Shown here piece after piece: positions 15,793-22,390 of a stretch of DNA of 39,968 nucleotides. The notes beneath the pieces were generated by a model. The model did no database searches and was not told where the DNA came from. It worked only from the letters and a program-made list of their open reading frames with translations. Source of the stretch: a virus; the IMG/VR virus record IMGVR_UViG_3300034072_000973, positions 1 to 39,968 of that record; one strand, written 5' to 3'. A program made the translations under genes and the position numbers. Positions within the stretch are counted from its first letter, which is position 1; each line of letters starts with the position of its first letter.

Positions 15793-16692
15793 TTATTGGG
15801 TTTGACCTTCAGAAGTCAATCTACTTTCTGCATAGGCAATATAGTTGGGATCAATATCAAACCCAATCCAATCTAATCCCATCTCCTTGGCAGCAATCGC
15901 ACTGGTCCCAGTGCCCATAAAGGGGTCAAGCAACGTCCCTGATACTCCACTGAACTTAATGGCTCGCTTTGCTAGTTCAACTGGAAAAGTGGCAGGATGT
16001 GTTCCTCTTTGTGCGCTGCGATCCACAATGGTATCATAGGGAATATACCAAGTATTTCCCGGGCAATGAACGTCCTCTACCGGTCCATGTGCTTCTAGCT
16101 TATGCGCAAGCGCATCTTCTAGTGCTTGACGCTCAGCGGGGCTCGCTGACGCATCAAACGCCTTCTTATTGCTATAGCCCATCTTCTTGATCAGCTTACC
16201 ACGCCATCTGCCACTTTTGTCCAAGTTGCCTTTGTCAGCATATGGGACACCTATGGCATTCTTGTCACAAGGCACAGAGCCAGTTTTGGTAAAGTGAAAA
16301 AGATGTTCCCAAGTTGGATTCGCAAACCTCTTGCTGTTGATTGGTTTATAGTGGCCAATTTGTTGACCATCGACTGCTATACTCTTGACCCATGTGAAAT
16401 TATTCTGAAGGGTCATGTGCTGACGAGCTACGTTGGCAACGTCCATACCAACCCAAGGGTCTACATTGCTGTAGCCCATGTTGAGGAAGAAGTGACCATT
16501 GGGTTTTAGAACACGAGTGATCTGTTCAAAAACGCTGGACAGCCATCTGAGGTATTCGTCTCTTGGCTTATTGTCCTGATATTCCCCATATTTGATATCG
16601 AGATTATAAGGAGGACTCGTGATACAGATATCCACGCTCTCAGAGGGCAGTTCTTTCATGCCTTCCACACAGTCTTGTAATATGATAGCCAT
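15793..16692 (-). CDS. DNA (N6-adenine or N4-cytosine) methyltransferase, beta class
   Basis: The catalytic motif TSPPYNLD (SPPY type) is near residue 26, and the AdoMet motif LLDPFMGTGTSAIAA with WIGFDIDPNYI near the C-terminus; this order (IV before I) is the beta class. The long middle (residues about 75-215) is the target recognition region. About 299 residues from ATG at 16692; a GTG at 16710 is the alternative start. No partner restriction gene is nearby, so it is an orphan, likely protecting phage DNA or altering regulation. The recognition site is unknown. Confidence 0.92.
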   Translation of the reverse strand: MAIILQDCVEGMKELPSESVDICITSPPYNLDIKYGEYQDNKPRDEYLRWLSSVFEQITRVLKPNGHFFLNMGYSNVDPWVGMDVANVARQHMTLQNNFTWVKSIAVDGQQIGHYKPINSKRFANPTWEHLFHFTKTGSVPCDKNAIGVPYADKGNLDKSGRWRGKLIKKMGYSNKKAFDASASPAERQALEDALAHKLEAHGPVEDVHCPGNTWYIPYDTIVDRSAQRGTHPATFPVELAKRAIKFSGVSGTLLDPFMGTGTSAIAAKEMGLDWIGFDIDPNYIAYAESRLTSEGQTQ

Positions 16693-16737
16693 GTCGTACT
16701 TATTAGGCACGACATAACTTTTCTACCAGTCAAGGCG

Positions 16738-16767
16738 AATCCCCGGTTGAGTGAACAACCGGGGATT
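16738..16767. terminator. 12-bp hairpin
   Basis: AATCCCCGGTTG pairs perfectly across a 6-base loop. It sits between the gene at 16772 and the methyltransferase, so it ends the upstream transcript on the minus strand. Confidence 0.65.
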
Positions 16768-16771
16768 GTAA

Positions 16772-17044
16772 TCAAATACTGGGTTTGTCCCGATTGGCTT
16801 CCATGGCAATACGTTCAGCCTCCGCTTGTGCTTTACGTTCTGCCTTAGTTGGAACAGCGGTCATTGCCTTGATATAACCAGCTTGCTCTTCAGGACTCAT
16901 ACGGGACATGATATCCTCTCGGATGAATTCAAATCTAGAGACCTCAGAGCTTTCTGAGTTATGACCACGAAGGCTTCGCAGACGCATATCAATCAGCTGG
17001 AGATATTTTTGATTTTCGGTGAGGACAATTTTATCGTCGGCCAT
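16772..17044 (-). CDS. hypothetical protein, 90 aa
   Basis: MADDKIVLTENQKYLQLIDMR, a charged helical protein with an Ala/Glu/Lys-rich C-terminal coiled segment (PTKAERKAQAEAERIAMEAN). AAAAGGAACAAGC before the ATG is an acceptable ribosome site. No family recognised. Confidence 0.65.
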   Translation of the reverse strand: MADDKIVLTENQKYLQLIDMRLRSLRGHNSESSEVSRFEFIREDIMSRMSPEEQAGYIKAMTAVPTKAERKAQAEAERIAMEANRDKPSI

Positions 17045-17124
17045 GCTTGTTCCTTTTGCTCTAGTGATATCACCAGTAGTGTAAGGAGACTCAGGCTACA
17101 ATATCTTTTTTAGTCAAGGAGAAA

Positions 17125-17147
17125 CCTCCGGCCATTGAGACCGGAGG
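17125..17147. terminator. hairpin below tRNA-Ser(GCT)
   Basis: Stem CCTCCGG/CCGGAGG with a 9-base loop between the Ser tRNAs and the gene starting at 17044. Confidence 0.6.
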
Positions 17148-17155
17148 CTGATTGG

Positions 17156-17238
17156 CGGAAAGCTAGAGACTCGAACTCTACTCCTTTCGGAGCACACTCC
17201 TTAGCAGGGAGGTCCAGACCCTGTCTGGTTAACTTTCC
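17156..17238 (-). tRNA. tRNA-Ser (GCT)
   Basis: Acceptor GGAAAGT/GCTTTCC, discriminator G, CCA encoded, long variable arm, loop CTGCTAA. Confidence 0.9.
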
Positions 17239-17242
17239 ATGG

Positions 17243-17325
17243 CGGATAGCGAGGGACTCGAACTCTACCCCTTGCGGAGCCAATCGCTTTCCAGGCGATG
17301 CCACACCCTGTGTGGTTCACTATCC
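17243..17325 (-). tRNA. tRNA-Ser (GGA)
   Basis: Acceptor GGATAGT/GCTATCC, discriminator G, CCA encoded, stem ATCGC/GCGAT, loop CTGGAAA, long variable arm. Confidence 0.9.
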
Positions 17326-17329
17326 ATGG

Positions 17330-17415
17330 CGGAAGACTAGGGACTTGAACCCTACACCCCAAAGGGTGCTCACTGGTTTCGAATCAGGCCCGGGGCCCTC
17401 CCCGGTTAATCTTCC
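17330..17415 (-). tRNA. tRNA-Ser (CGA)
   Basis: Acceptor GGAAGAT/GTCTTCC, discriminator G, CCA encoded, loop TTCGAAA, long variable arm. Third of three adjacent Ser tRNAs. Confidence 0.88.
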
Positions 17416-17428
17416 ATAGTATTTAGTC

Positions 17429-17568
17429 GAGGGCAAGTAGCCGTATGGCATCGTTCCGTCGCGTCTACCAATTTCCGCCACTTCCCGTCAGTTGGTCGGG
17501 AAGGCAGGGATCGAACCTGCAAGACCAAAGTCAACAGTTTTATTAGATAAGCCAAACAATCGGCCCTC
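17429..17568 (-). tRNA. circularly permuted tRNA, Leu-type body
   Basis: 3' half first: long variable arm, T arm GCAGG-TTCGATC-CCTGC, acceptor CTTCCCG, A, CCA. A 5-base linker ACTGA is followed by the 5' half: acceptor CGGGAAG and a Leu-type D arm (GTGGCGGAAATTGG). The terminal helix is GAGGGC/GCCCTC with CGA, TTATC and ACTT boxes. ACGG and CTGT form the anticodon stem after joining, but the loop (AATAAA or CTAATAA) gives no clear Leu anticodon. The linker is identical to that of the locus at 32492. Confidence 0.7.
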
Positions 17569-17574
17569 AACTTG

Positions 17575-17648
17575 CGCCTCTGACGGGACTTGAACCCGTG
17601 ATCTCCTCCGTGACAGGGAGGCGGGGACTCCAACTCCCCTACAGAGAC
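17575..17648 (-). tRNA. tRNA-Asp (GTC)
   Basis: Acceptor GTCTCTG/CAGAGGC, discriminator G, anticodon stem CCTCC/GGAGG, loop CTGTCAC. No CCA. The permuted element at 17429 starts 6 bases after its 3' end. Confidence 0.88.
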
Positions 17649-17658
17649 ATATCACATC

Positions 17659-17838
17659 TCAAGATGTGTAATCATCAACCACTTTAGCAATGGCTCGATG
17701 TCGTTGTCTATATTCTTTTGCTGAAGCATTGGCTTCAAAGTCAGTATCATGATAGGACCCAATTACCAAAGTCCTACAATCCTCACTGATCATAAACCAT
17801 CGAAAGCGCCCGCATGGCTGAAGTAACACCTCGATCAT
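17659..17838 (-). CDS. small protein, 59 aa
   Basis: MIEVLLQPCGRFRWFMISED, then a conserved-looking middle and a basic tail (EYRQRHRAIAK). No family recognised. ATG at 17838; the upstream GGTGA is a weak ribosome site. It fills the gap between tRNA-Asp and the permuted tRNA-Arg. Confidence 0.5.
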   Translation of the reverse strand: MIEVLLQPCGRFRWFMISEDCRTLVIGSYHDTDFEANASAKEYRQRHRAIAKVVDDYTS

Positions 17839-17888
17839 TTTTCACCAATAATATGAGTGGATTATACTCATATTTACTCAGTGTGGGT

Positions 17889-18029
17889 TTCAACGGGCAA
17901 GTTACGAAAAGGATGTTTTTCGGTGTCCTAACCACTAGACGAACCCCGCATAATGTAGAGCGGAGTATGGGATTCGAACCCATGTTACCGGCTTAGAAGG
18001 CGATAACCCTCATCAGTCGGCCCGTTGAA
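17889..18029 (-). tRNA. circularly permuted tRNA-Arg (TCT)
   Basis: 3' half: GC-CTTCTAA-GCCGG, variable TAACA, T arm ending CCCAT, acceptor ACTCCGC. A 10-base linker is followed by the 5' half: acceptor GCGGGGT, D arm GTCTAGTGGTTAGGAC, ACCG. Joining ACCG to GCCTTCTAA gives a perfect stem CCGGC/GCCGG with anticodon TCT; the break is between positions 29 and 30. The terminal helix TTCAACGGGC/GCCCGTTGAA has the CGA, TTATC and ACTT boxes. A normal tRNA-Arg(TCT) lies at 18847. Confidence 0.8.
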
Positions 18030-18437
18030 TTATTTTGGATCGCGCATCATATCCACTGCGCCGTCAACTTCGTCCATTTCATGGAAACCATGCTTTTTAT
18101 ACCAAGCAACCAAAACGTCTGTTGAGGTATCAGCATAGCCATCAGCAGTGAGCTTGATCGTTACGTCATATTTGTCAGCAAGATCACACAAAACCCTCAG
18201 AGCCTGGGTTCCCGACCCCGAGCCCGAACCCTGTATATCACTAAGGCGAACCGTGGTGTTTCCCAAACCTCGAACTTCAACCTTTGCGGAACCAAGGATT
18301 CGCTGCCTGTGGTTGAATGGACTCTCTTGGGTGATACTATCCAATTCGTCTAGAAATTTTTGTGCCGGGGAGTCAGCTGATGGTGTCATGCCACCCAGCT
18401 TGATTGTTATCTCATTTGTGATTTCGTGCCAGCGCAT
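18030..18437 (-). CDS. GNAT-like acetyltransferase with capsid-targeting-like N-terminus
   Basis: Starts MRWHEITNE, like other putative packaged proteins here. The C-terminal half reads IQGSGSGSGTQALRVLCDL, then VTIKLTADGY and LVAWYKKHGFHEM: the acetyl-CoA pyrophosphate loop, beta strand and C-terminal YxxxGF of GNAT enzymes. 135 residues. AATAAATA lies four bases before the ATG and directly follows the CCA of tRNA-Arg(CCT). The stop abuts the permuted tRNA. Substrate unknown; an injected acetyltransferase is the inference. Confidence 0.72.
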   Translation of the reverse strand: MRWHEITNEITIKLGGMTPSADSPAQKFLDELDSITQESPFNHRQRILGSAKVEVRGLGNTTVRLSDIQGSGSGSGTQALRVLCDLADKYDVTIKLTADGYADTSTDVLVAWYKKHGFHEMDEVDGAVDMMRDPK

Positions 18438-18441
18438 AATG

Positions 18442-18449
18442 TATTTATT
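18442..18449 (-). promoter_or_regulatory. AATAAATA box at tRNA end
   Basis: Late-promoter-like box between the CCA of tRNA-Arg(CCT) and the ATG at 18437, sharing one base with the CCA. Confidence 0.45.
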
Positions 18450-18451
18450 GG

Positions 18452-18519
18452 CGCTCCGAGCAGGATTCGAACCTGCGGTGGTCTCTTTAGGAGAGAGACT
18501 TCCATCCACTGGCCGGAGC
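18452..18519 (-). tRNA. tRNA-Arg (CCT), short D arm
   Basis: Acceptor GCTCCGG/TCGGAGC, discriminator G, CCA encoded, stem TCTCT/AGAGA, loop CTCCTAA. Only 14 bases lie between the acceptor and the anticodon stem, so the D arm is very short (68 nt in total). Confidence 0.85.
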
Positions 18520-18807
18520 ATCTTTCCAAACCAACTTGACCAACATAGCGTCTTTGGGATCCACAAAGCTGAACCCTCGCTTGAAATCATTGGTAAAGAG
18601 CTTATAGGTAAAATAGGTGAGCTGGCGATCTTTAAGCCAGATAAAAAGATCATTCCAAAGACTAGTGTTGGGATATACTAGCTTGGAATCAAAATCCAAC
18701 TCCAACATAAAGGTAACCTTGAGATCATCCACGAATCCAGCTCTATTAGCCCGCCTAATCATTCGGGGGTGCATATAAGGATCGTGTTTGAATGTTCCCT
18801 TGTACAT
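18487..18807 (-). CDS. hypothetical protein overlapping tRNA-Arg(CCT)
   Basis: 106 residues, MYKGTFKHDPYMHPRMIRR, related by its C-terminal pattern (FSFVDPKDAMLVKLVW) to proteins at 11340 and 20358. The last 11 codons are the 5' half of tRNA-Arg(CCT): KDAPASGWKSLS ends with a TAA in the anticodon loop. So the tRNA has either been overrun by this gene or supplied its C-terminus. The promoter at 18814-18841 drives it. Confidence 0.65.
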   Translation of the reverse strand: MYKGTFKHDPYMHPRMIRRANRAGFVDDLKVTFMLELDFDSKLVYPNTSLWNDLFIWLKDRQLTYFTYKLFTNDFKRGFSFVDPKDAMLVKLVWKDAPASGWKSLS

Positions 18808-18813
18808 GACACC

Positions 18814-18841
18814 AAAGTAGCATAGGCTACTAGTAAGTCAA
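18814..18841 (-). promoter_or_regulatory. sigma70-like promoter, TTGACT-N16-TACTTT
   Basis: The -35 is at 18836-18841, the -10 at 18814-18819; only a few bases lie between the -10 and the ATG at 18807. Confidence 0.5.
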
Positions 18842-18846
18842 CCTGG

Positions 18847-18920
18847 CGTTCTCGAGAGGATTCGAACCTCTGACCTGAAGATTAGAAGTCTCCTGCTCTA
18901 TCCAGCTGAGCTACGAGAAC
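18847..18920 (-). tRNA. tRNA-Arg (TCT)
   Basis: Acceptor CGAGAAC/GTTCTCG, discriminator G, CCA encoded, stem GGAGA/TCTTC, loop CTTCTAA. Normal arrangement. Confidence 0.93.
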
Positions 18921-18926
18921 ATCAGG

Positions 18927-19610
18927 TTATTTTCTTACGATGAATTCCTTGCTTCCCAGGGAATTCGTGATCCACACTATTCGGTTACGATCAATTTCGC
19001 TAGAAAAAACTTCGGCCTTGTCCAAGATTTTTTGGTTGTATTCCAATGCCCACTTGCGATCACTCATGAGATCCTTTTTCAAGTCGTCTCCATCAGTGAT
19101 AAAGCTTTTGCGGGAATTGTAGATGTTGTAATATTGGGGATGATCCCGATTTCTGATATAGTATCGACCATCGAGTTTTAGATACCCAGAGGCTTCATAT
19201 TTGGCGACCAGCTGGTCGATCTCTTCTTCCGACCTAACTGGCTTGAGTATCTCACGCCATTCCTTGGAAGTCCTCATACCAGCAAAGTGTTCCGCCACCC
19301 TTCTGTCAGAGCTCCAGGACTCCAATATCCCCTTTTGCCAGGCTGTATATGAACCATCTTTGATGATGCCACGATAAAGAGAAACTTTGGCGGGAAGTAG
19401 AGCACGGACTGGAGCAAACGCTGCTTCAATCTCTTGGGCAACTTCGTCGTTGGCTTTGATGTGATTTACCAAATCGCCTTCAGTCCAGTTGGCAGTTTCC
19501 CAAAGATCGATGGCCGATTTGGCTTCGCGGCCGAGAGAAGCATATGCTTTCTTGGCAAGACCAAACACATTGCTCACTGGGGCTTTTTCGAAGATCTCTT
19601 TGTAACGCAT
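18927..19610 (-). CDS. ADP-ribosyltransferase-like protein with capsid-targeting-like N-terminus
   Basis: Begins MRYKEIFE-K. The catalytic pattern is of the Arg-specific R-S-E class (T4 Alt/ModA type): SLYRGI (Arg), ESWSSDRRVAEHFAG (S-x-S with an Ala-Phe helix), and GSKEFIV at the C-terminus (Glu). About 227 residues. TATAAATA (19616-19623) lies 5 bases before the ATG with no ribosome site. Like T4 Alt it may be packaged and act on host proteins at once after entry. The position of the catalytic Glu is the weakest point. Confidence 0.75.
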   Translation of the reverse strand: MRYKEIFEKAPVSNVFGLAKKAYASLGREAKSAIDLWETANWTEGDLVNHIKANDEVAQEIEAAFAPVRALLPAKVSLYRGIIKDGSYTAWQKGILESWSSDRRVAEHFAGMRTSKEWREILKPVRSEEEIDQLVAKYEASGYLKLDGRYYIRNRDHPQYYNIYNSRKSFITDGDDLKKDLMSDRKWALEYNQKILDKAEVFSSEIDRNRIVWITNSLGSKEFIVRK

Positions 19611-19615
19611 AACCA

Positions 19616-19623
19616 TATTTATA
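19616..19623 (-). promoter_or_regulatory. T4-late-like promoter TATAAATA
   Basis: Perfect box immediately before the ADP-ribosyltransferase-like gene; it predicts an RNA starting at or near its ATG. Confidence 0.55.
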
Positions 19624-19668
19624 GATCAGCGCCTGGTGATACTATAATCATCAGATTCAGAGGTAAAA

Positions 19669-19825
19669 TGAGACCCAAGGCCGGATTCCTCACCCCGGCT
19701 CCAACACGGTCACCGGATTCTAAGTCCGGGCCGTCCGCTCAACAAGGCATTCTATATAGTCTTGAGGGCGAGGACTCCGGAAATCCAGCCTTATCTCAAT
19801 GTTCAATCATGCCCTCAAGGGTCTC
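19669..19825 (-). tRNA. degenerate tRNA-Leu(TAG)-like structured element
   Basis: Outer helix GAGACCC/GGGTCTC. Inside are a helix TTGAGGGC/GCCCTCAA, a clean anticodon arm CCGGA-CTTAGAA-TCCGG (TAG) and a stem GCCGG/CCGGC with a 10-base loop in place of the T loop. It may be a tRNA-Leu with an enlarged D region and changed T loop, or a decayed permuted copy. The arrangement is not resolved. Confidence 0.4.
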
Positions 19826-19827
19826 GG

Positions 19828-19906
19828 TGCTGACGGTGGGACTCGAACCCACGGTGTGGTATGAGGCCTTACGAAAGCCTTGGAATCGCCGCTATCCGAC
19901 GTCAGC
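19828..19906 (-). tRNA. tRNA-Thr (CGT), 11-base variable region
   Basis: Acceptor CGTCAGC/GCTGACG, discriminator A, stem AGGCT/GGCCT, loop TTCGTAA, T arm GTGGG-TTCGAGT-CCCAC. The variable region (CATACCACACC) is longer than usual for Thr. CC but not CCA is encoded. Confidence 0.75.
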
Positions 19907-19921
19907 ATTTTAGGAAATTGG

Positions 19922-19993
19922 TGCTCCGGCAGAGAATCGAACTCTGGACTACGGGTTACAAATCCGTCGTTTTACCACTAGAACTAACAGAGC
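19922..19993 (-). tRNA. tRNA-Thr (TGT)
   Basis: Acceptor GCTCTGT/CCGGAGC (one mismatch), discriminator A, CCA encoded, loop TTTGTAA. Confidence 0.85.
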
Positions 19994-20288
19994 ATTCACA
20001 TAGCCTATTTATTCAATAAGCCATGTGTGGAATTGTCGGACTTTATAGACTTTCGTCCTCAACGACCCTTTCAGCGGAACCATCTATCAGGGCTTCACAG
20101 CAGCGCCAATAGATATAGTTCTACGGAAAGAAGTTCACTTGGATTTTCCATATGGCGTTTTCCCCTAGCGTAGCTGATAATAGCTAGAAGTCTTCCATAC
20201 AGTCCATCTTGAGACCGACAATTCCAGTGTGAACTTAACAACAGTACCTCCGTGTTGTCAAGTTCAATCTTCCTGCAGGAAGATTTGG
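19994..20288. other. gene-free stretch with inverted repeats
   Basis: No supported gene. A plus-strand fragment begins MCGIVGLYRLSS (class II amidotransferase-like N-terminus) but stops after 30 codons. GGAATTGTCGG occurs twice in inverted order (about 20035 and 20215). Hairpins include GAACTTAACAACA with its partner near 20252, and a perfect 20-base palindrome at 20266-20285. Confidence 0.5.
20266..20285. repeat. 20-base perfect palindrome next to tRNA CCA
   Basis: AATCTTCCTGCAGGAAGATT directly follows the CCA of tRNA-Arg(TCG) on the minus strand. As RNA it folds into a hairpin at the tRNA trailer. Confidence 0.8.
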
Positions 20289-20356
20289 AGCCCCAACTAG
20301 GATTCGAACCTAGCCTCCAGCGTTCGAAGCGCCGGGTCCCATCCATGGGCTGGGGC
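20289..20356 (-). tRNA. tRNA-Arg (TCG), short D arm
   Basis: Acceptor GCCCCAG/TTGGGGC, discriminator T, CCA encoded, stem CGGCG/CGCTG, loop CTTCGAA. The D region is about 15 bases, as in tRNA-Arg(CCT). Confidence 0.85.
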
Positions 20357-20357
20357 A

Positions 20358-20654
20358 TTATGCTGGACAGCAACCATACACTAGCTTGAAAGCCATAGCG
20401 TGACGCTTTTCCATAAACCAAATTTCCATCTGTTCTCCGATACCATCTATCGGAGTATCAACCCAGAAATCACCTCTCTGACCGACCATGCGATAAAGCC
20501 ATTCCTCGATGTCCGCTTTTAGCCATCGCTGTTTGGTCAAGTATTGCTTGAAGGTCATTGTGGGATCTGAACCATTGAAAGGTTCATAGAATCGATCTGT
20601 TTCAGATTCGGACAGTTCAAAAACATATCCGCCCTCATCTTCATAAAGATTCAT
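20358..20654 (-). CDS. hypothetical protein of small paralog family
   Basis: 98 residues, MNLYEDEGGYVFELSES; the ending EIWFMEKRHAMAFKLVYG matches the C-terminal pattern of proteins at 11340 and 18487. It has GGAGGTGTAAT before the ATG at 20654. A TTGACA box at 20696-20701 with TATAAG 15 bases downstream may be its promoter. The stop abuts tRNA-Arg(TCG). Function unknown. Confidence 0.7.
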   Translation of the reverse strand: MNLYEDEGGYVFELSESETDRFYEPFNGSDPTMTFKQYLTKQRWLKADIEEWLYRMVGQRGDFWVDTPIDGIGEQMEIWFMEKRHAMAFKLVYGCCPA

Positions 20655-20705
20655 ATTACACCTCCTACACCTAGCTTATAACCAGGTGTAGAAGATGTCA
20701 AACAG

Positions 20706-21005
20706 TTATCCTTCGGTCTTTGGTGTTTCACCAACTGGCTTGTCCCCAATGGCTTCGGTGGTAGCATAACGCAAAAGAGCTGTAATGATACCAACAACGG
20801 TCAAGATAGCACCACTGTGGGCGCCCATTAGAGCCTGCATCGAAGGCAGATAAAGCTGAAGAGCACCAAAAATTGTTAGGGCAGTCGAGAACCAAATAGT
20901 TCTGGACTTTGCTGACTTGATTAGCCAATCCTTGGCATTTAGACCAAGAAGCTTCAAGGTTTCAAGATATGGAACAACGTCGGGTTCATTCTTAGGTTCA
21001 GTCAT
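20706..21005 (-). CDS. holin-like membrane protein
   Basis: 99 residues with two membrane helices (TIWFSTALTIFGALQLYL and SGAILTVVGIITALLRYA) and polar ends (MTEPKNEPDVVPYLE at the N-terminus, a Lys/Pro tail at the C-terminus). The layout resembles small phage holin-type proteins, but no lysis gene is nearby, so this is a structural guess. The start at 21005 has AGGGAGATCGGCT. Confidence 0.55.
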   Translation of the reverse strand: MTEPKNEPDVVPYLETLKLLGLNAKDWLIKSAKSRTIWFSTALTIFGALQLYLPSMQALMGAHSGAILTVVGIITALLRYATTEAIGDKPVGETPKTEG

Positions 21006-21052
21006 AGCCGATCTCCCTGTGAGAGTGTCGACTATTTACCGCTAAAAGAGGA

Positions 21053-21125
21053 ACATGGGCAAGTTAGTGGACAGGAGATTGGTTCAAAGTTTGAGTTTGA
21101 TAATCCTGTGCCATTCGGCCCATGT
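21053..21125 (-). ncRNA. empty copy of the permuted-tRNA flanking element (1)
   Basis: 5'-ACATGGGC-CGA ... ACAGGA-TTATC ... GAACC ... TCCTGT ... ACTT-GCCCATGT-3': the same terminal helix, CGA, TTATC and ACTT boxes as the permuted tRNAs, but only about 20 bases lie in the middle and no tRNA. It starts two bases after the CCA of the initiator tRNA. Confidence 0.7.
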
Positions 21126-21130
21126 ATTGG

Positions 21131-21204
21131 TTGCGGGAGACGGATTTGAACCGCCGACCTTTAGGTTATGAGCCTAACGAGCTACCAGGCTGCTCCATCC
21201 CGCG
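21131..21204 (-). tRNA. initiator tRNA-fMet (CAT)
   Basis: The unpaired C1-A72 end (CGCGGGA/TCCCGCA), GGAGCAGCCTGGTAGCTCG D region and CTCATAA loop are hallmarks of bacterial initiator tRNA. Discriminator A, CCA encoded. The anticodon stem has two rather than three G-C pairs next to the loop. Confidence 0.93.
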
Positions 21205-21248
21205 TCAATACTGTTAGCAAGAACTTTGCCTTGAGTCAATAATCTTTG

Positions 21249-21433
21249 TGGAGACGACGGGATTCGAACCCGCACGATTCGCTTACCTGGACATTACTCC
21301 AGGCATCCGCTATGGTGTAGGAATTCATCGCGAGCCGACAAAAAGCACCTAGCGTCACTTCAAAGTGAATCGGATTTTACTCCGAACCGCGTCCTTTCCT
21401 TGCGATTGCCTGTCCCTCTAGGCGGACGTCCCC
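21249..21433 (-). tRNA. tRNA interrupted by about 110 bases near the anticodon (Thr GGT?)
   Basis: Acceptor GGGGACG/CGTCTCC, D arm GCCTAGAGGGACAGGC and T arm CGGG-TTCGAAT-CCCG are sound, and TCGC/GCGA can form the anticodon stem. Between them lies an insertion with two like hairpins (GGA-GTAAAA-TCC and GGA-GTAATG-TCC). The 3' side GGTAAGCGA would give anticodon GGT. There is no group I core and no permuted-element motif; an unknown small intron or a decayed gene. Confidence 0.5.
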
Positions 21434-21442
21434 AAAAGTTAG

Positions 21443-21517
21443 AGGCGGGAGTGGGATTCGAACCACACGACCTTGAGCTTATGAGGCTCACGAGCTACCG
21501 GACTGCTCCATCCCGCA
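21443..21517 (-). tRNA. tRNA-Met (CAT), initiator-like
   Basis: Very like the initiator gene next to it (GGGATGGAGCAGTCCGGTAGCTCG), stem TGAGC/GCTCA, loop CTCATAA, but with T1-C72 and no CCA. Probably a diverged duplicate of the initiator gene. Confidence 0.8.
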
Positions 21518-21519
21518 AG

Positions 21520-21592
21520 TGCAACCCGTGGGGATCGAACCCACATTCTCGGCTTTTCAAACCGGCGCATGAACCATCACTGCCAGAGTTGC
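21520..21592 (-). tRNA. tRNA-Phe (GAA)
   Basis: Acceptor GCAACTC/GGGTTGC, discriminator A, loop TTGAAAA, T arm GTGGG-TTCGATC-CCCAC. Closely similar to the gene at 29325. Confidence 0.8.
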
Positions 21593-21593
21593 A

Positions 21594-21962
21594 TTATTTG
21601 TTCGTATAATCGATCACCCTGATCATGCTTGCTGGAATTGCTTCCGGACAACGCAAGAACTCGCCTAGCTTGGAACGAACACTACTAGCCAATTCAGGGG
21701 TGAGAGTAACCTCAAGTATCACTCCCGGTTCTGTGGAATCACTGTTATCACCACCCGGTGCAAACTTGTAGGCGGTGCGAACCGACCAAGCAAGAAACAC
21801 ATACGGATGATCTTCATCAGGCAAAGCCTGAGGAGTCAGTCCCGAACCTTTAATGTGCTTCTCATATGTCGAAAGATGAGTGCCATGATATAGCGTTAGA
21901 GGAATCTCTTCCTGATCCGCCGACATAGCCATCTTTGTTTCAACAATTTCCGAAAAGCGCAT
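21594..21962 (-). CDS. ADP-ribosyltransferase-like protein (H-Y-E type) with capsid-targeting-like N-terminus
   Basis: Begins MRFSEIVE-T. LYHGTHLSTYEKHIKGSGL is the NAD-binding HGT strand-helix of the diphtheria toxin/PARP/KptA-like class; FLAWSVRTAYKFA supplies the second conserved Ser/Tyr helix and GVILEVTL a possible catalytic strand. 122 residues, a minimal domain. TATAAATA at 21985-21992 and the ribosome site GGAGGACAACAA precede the ATG. It ends one base before tRNA-Phe. Target unknown; a tRNA 2'-phosphotransferase-like role is an alternative. Confidence 0.75.
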   Translation of the reverse strand: MRFSEIVETKMAMSADQEEIPLTLYHGTHLSTYEKHIKGSGLTPQALPDEDHPYVFLAWSVRTAYKFAPGGDNSDSTEPGVILEVTLTPELASSVRSKLGEFLRCPEAIPASMIRVIDYTNK

Positions 21963-21984
21963 TTGTTGTCCTCCAGTTTCACCC

Positions 21985-21992
21985 TATTTATA
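21985..21992 (-). promoter_or_regulatory. T4-late-like promoter TATAAATA
   Basis: Perfect box 23 bases before the ATG at 21962, with a proper leader and ribosome site. Confidence 0.65.
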
Positions 21993-22027
21993 GAGTAAAA
22001 CTAGAGGAGCAACTGGAAGATCAAAGA

Positions 22028-22390
22028 TCATTCCTTTTCGAACTTAGCTTTCAGCTGTTCGTAGAGCTCTCGCTCCTTGTCCAGCTTTGCTGCCTTGCGC
22101 CGAGCATTTGCCTCGCGGCGCTTTTCGGCTGTGGCAGCTTGCTTTGCTCTATAGACCTTGAGCTTATCCAGCCTTGCAGCGTATTCTTCGTCCGTTTCCG
22201 GACGATCACGTTCAAGACGGATAGTTACCGTGCAATCATCATAATACCAGTCTGTTTCCACGCAGAGGGATAACCCTCGTCCGTGTTCAGCCTGGATATC
22301 ATCGAGCTTATATAGTTCATCCTTTTCAAGATAAGCTACAAACTCCTTGATTACTTGACGTTCAAGATCCTCTTTTGTCAACAATTCCAT
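22028..22390 (-). CDS. hypothetical protein with C-terminal coiled coil
   Basis: 120 residues from ATG at 22390 (GAGGGAAGT upstream; MELLTKEDLERQVIKEF). An alpha/beta N-terminal half is followed by a long charged helix (residues about 75-120, KRREANARRKAAKLDKEREL). No family recognised. Confidence 0.65.
   Translation of the reverse strand: MELLTKEDLERQVIKEFVAYLEKDELYKLDDIQAEHGRGLSLCVETDWYYDDCTVTIRLERDRPETDEEYAARLDKLKVYRAKQAATAEKRREANARRKAAKLDKERELYEQLKAKFEKE

Noticed and set aside
18003-18018. Hammerhead ribozyme core (CTGATGAG) in the permuted tRNA-Arg element.
   Set aside because: The other copies do not keep CTGATGA, and the GAAA partner is not correctly placed.
19669-19825. Firm call of a permuted tRNA-Leu(TAG).
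   Set aside because: The element has neither the GRGC-CGA and ACTT-GCYC ends nor a canonical T loop; the order of the arms could not be settled.
20032-20124. Class II amidotransferase gene on the plus strand (MCGIVGLYRL).
   Set aside because: It stops after about 30 codons, and no continuation of the family is seen in any frame.
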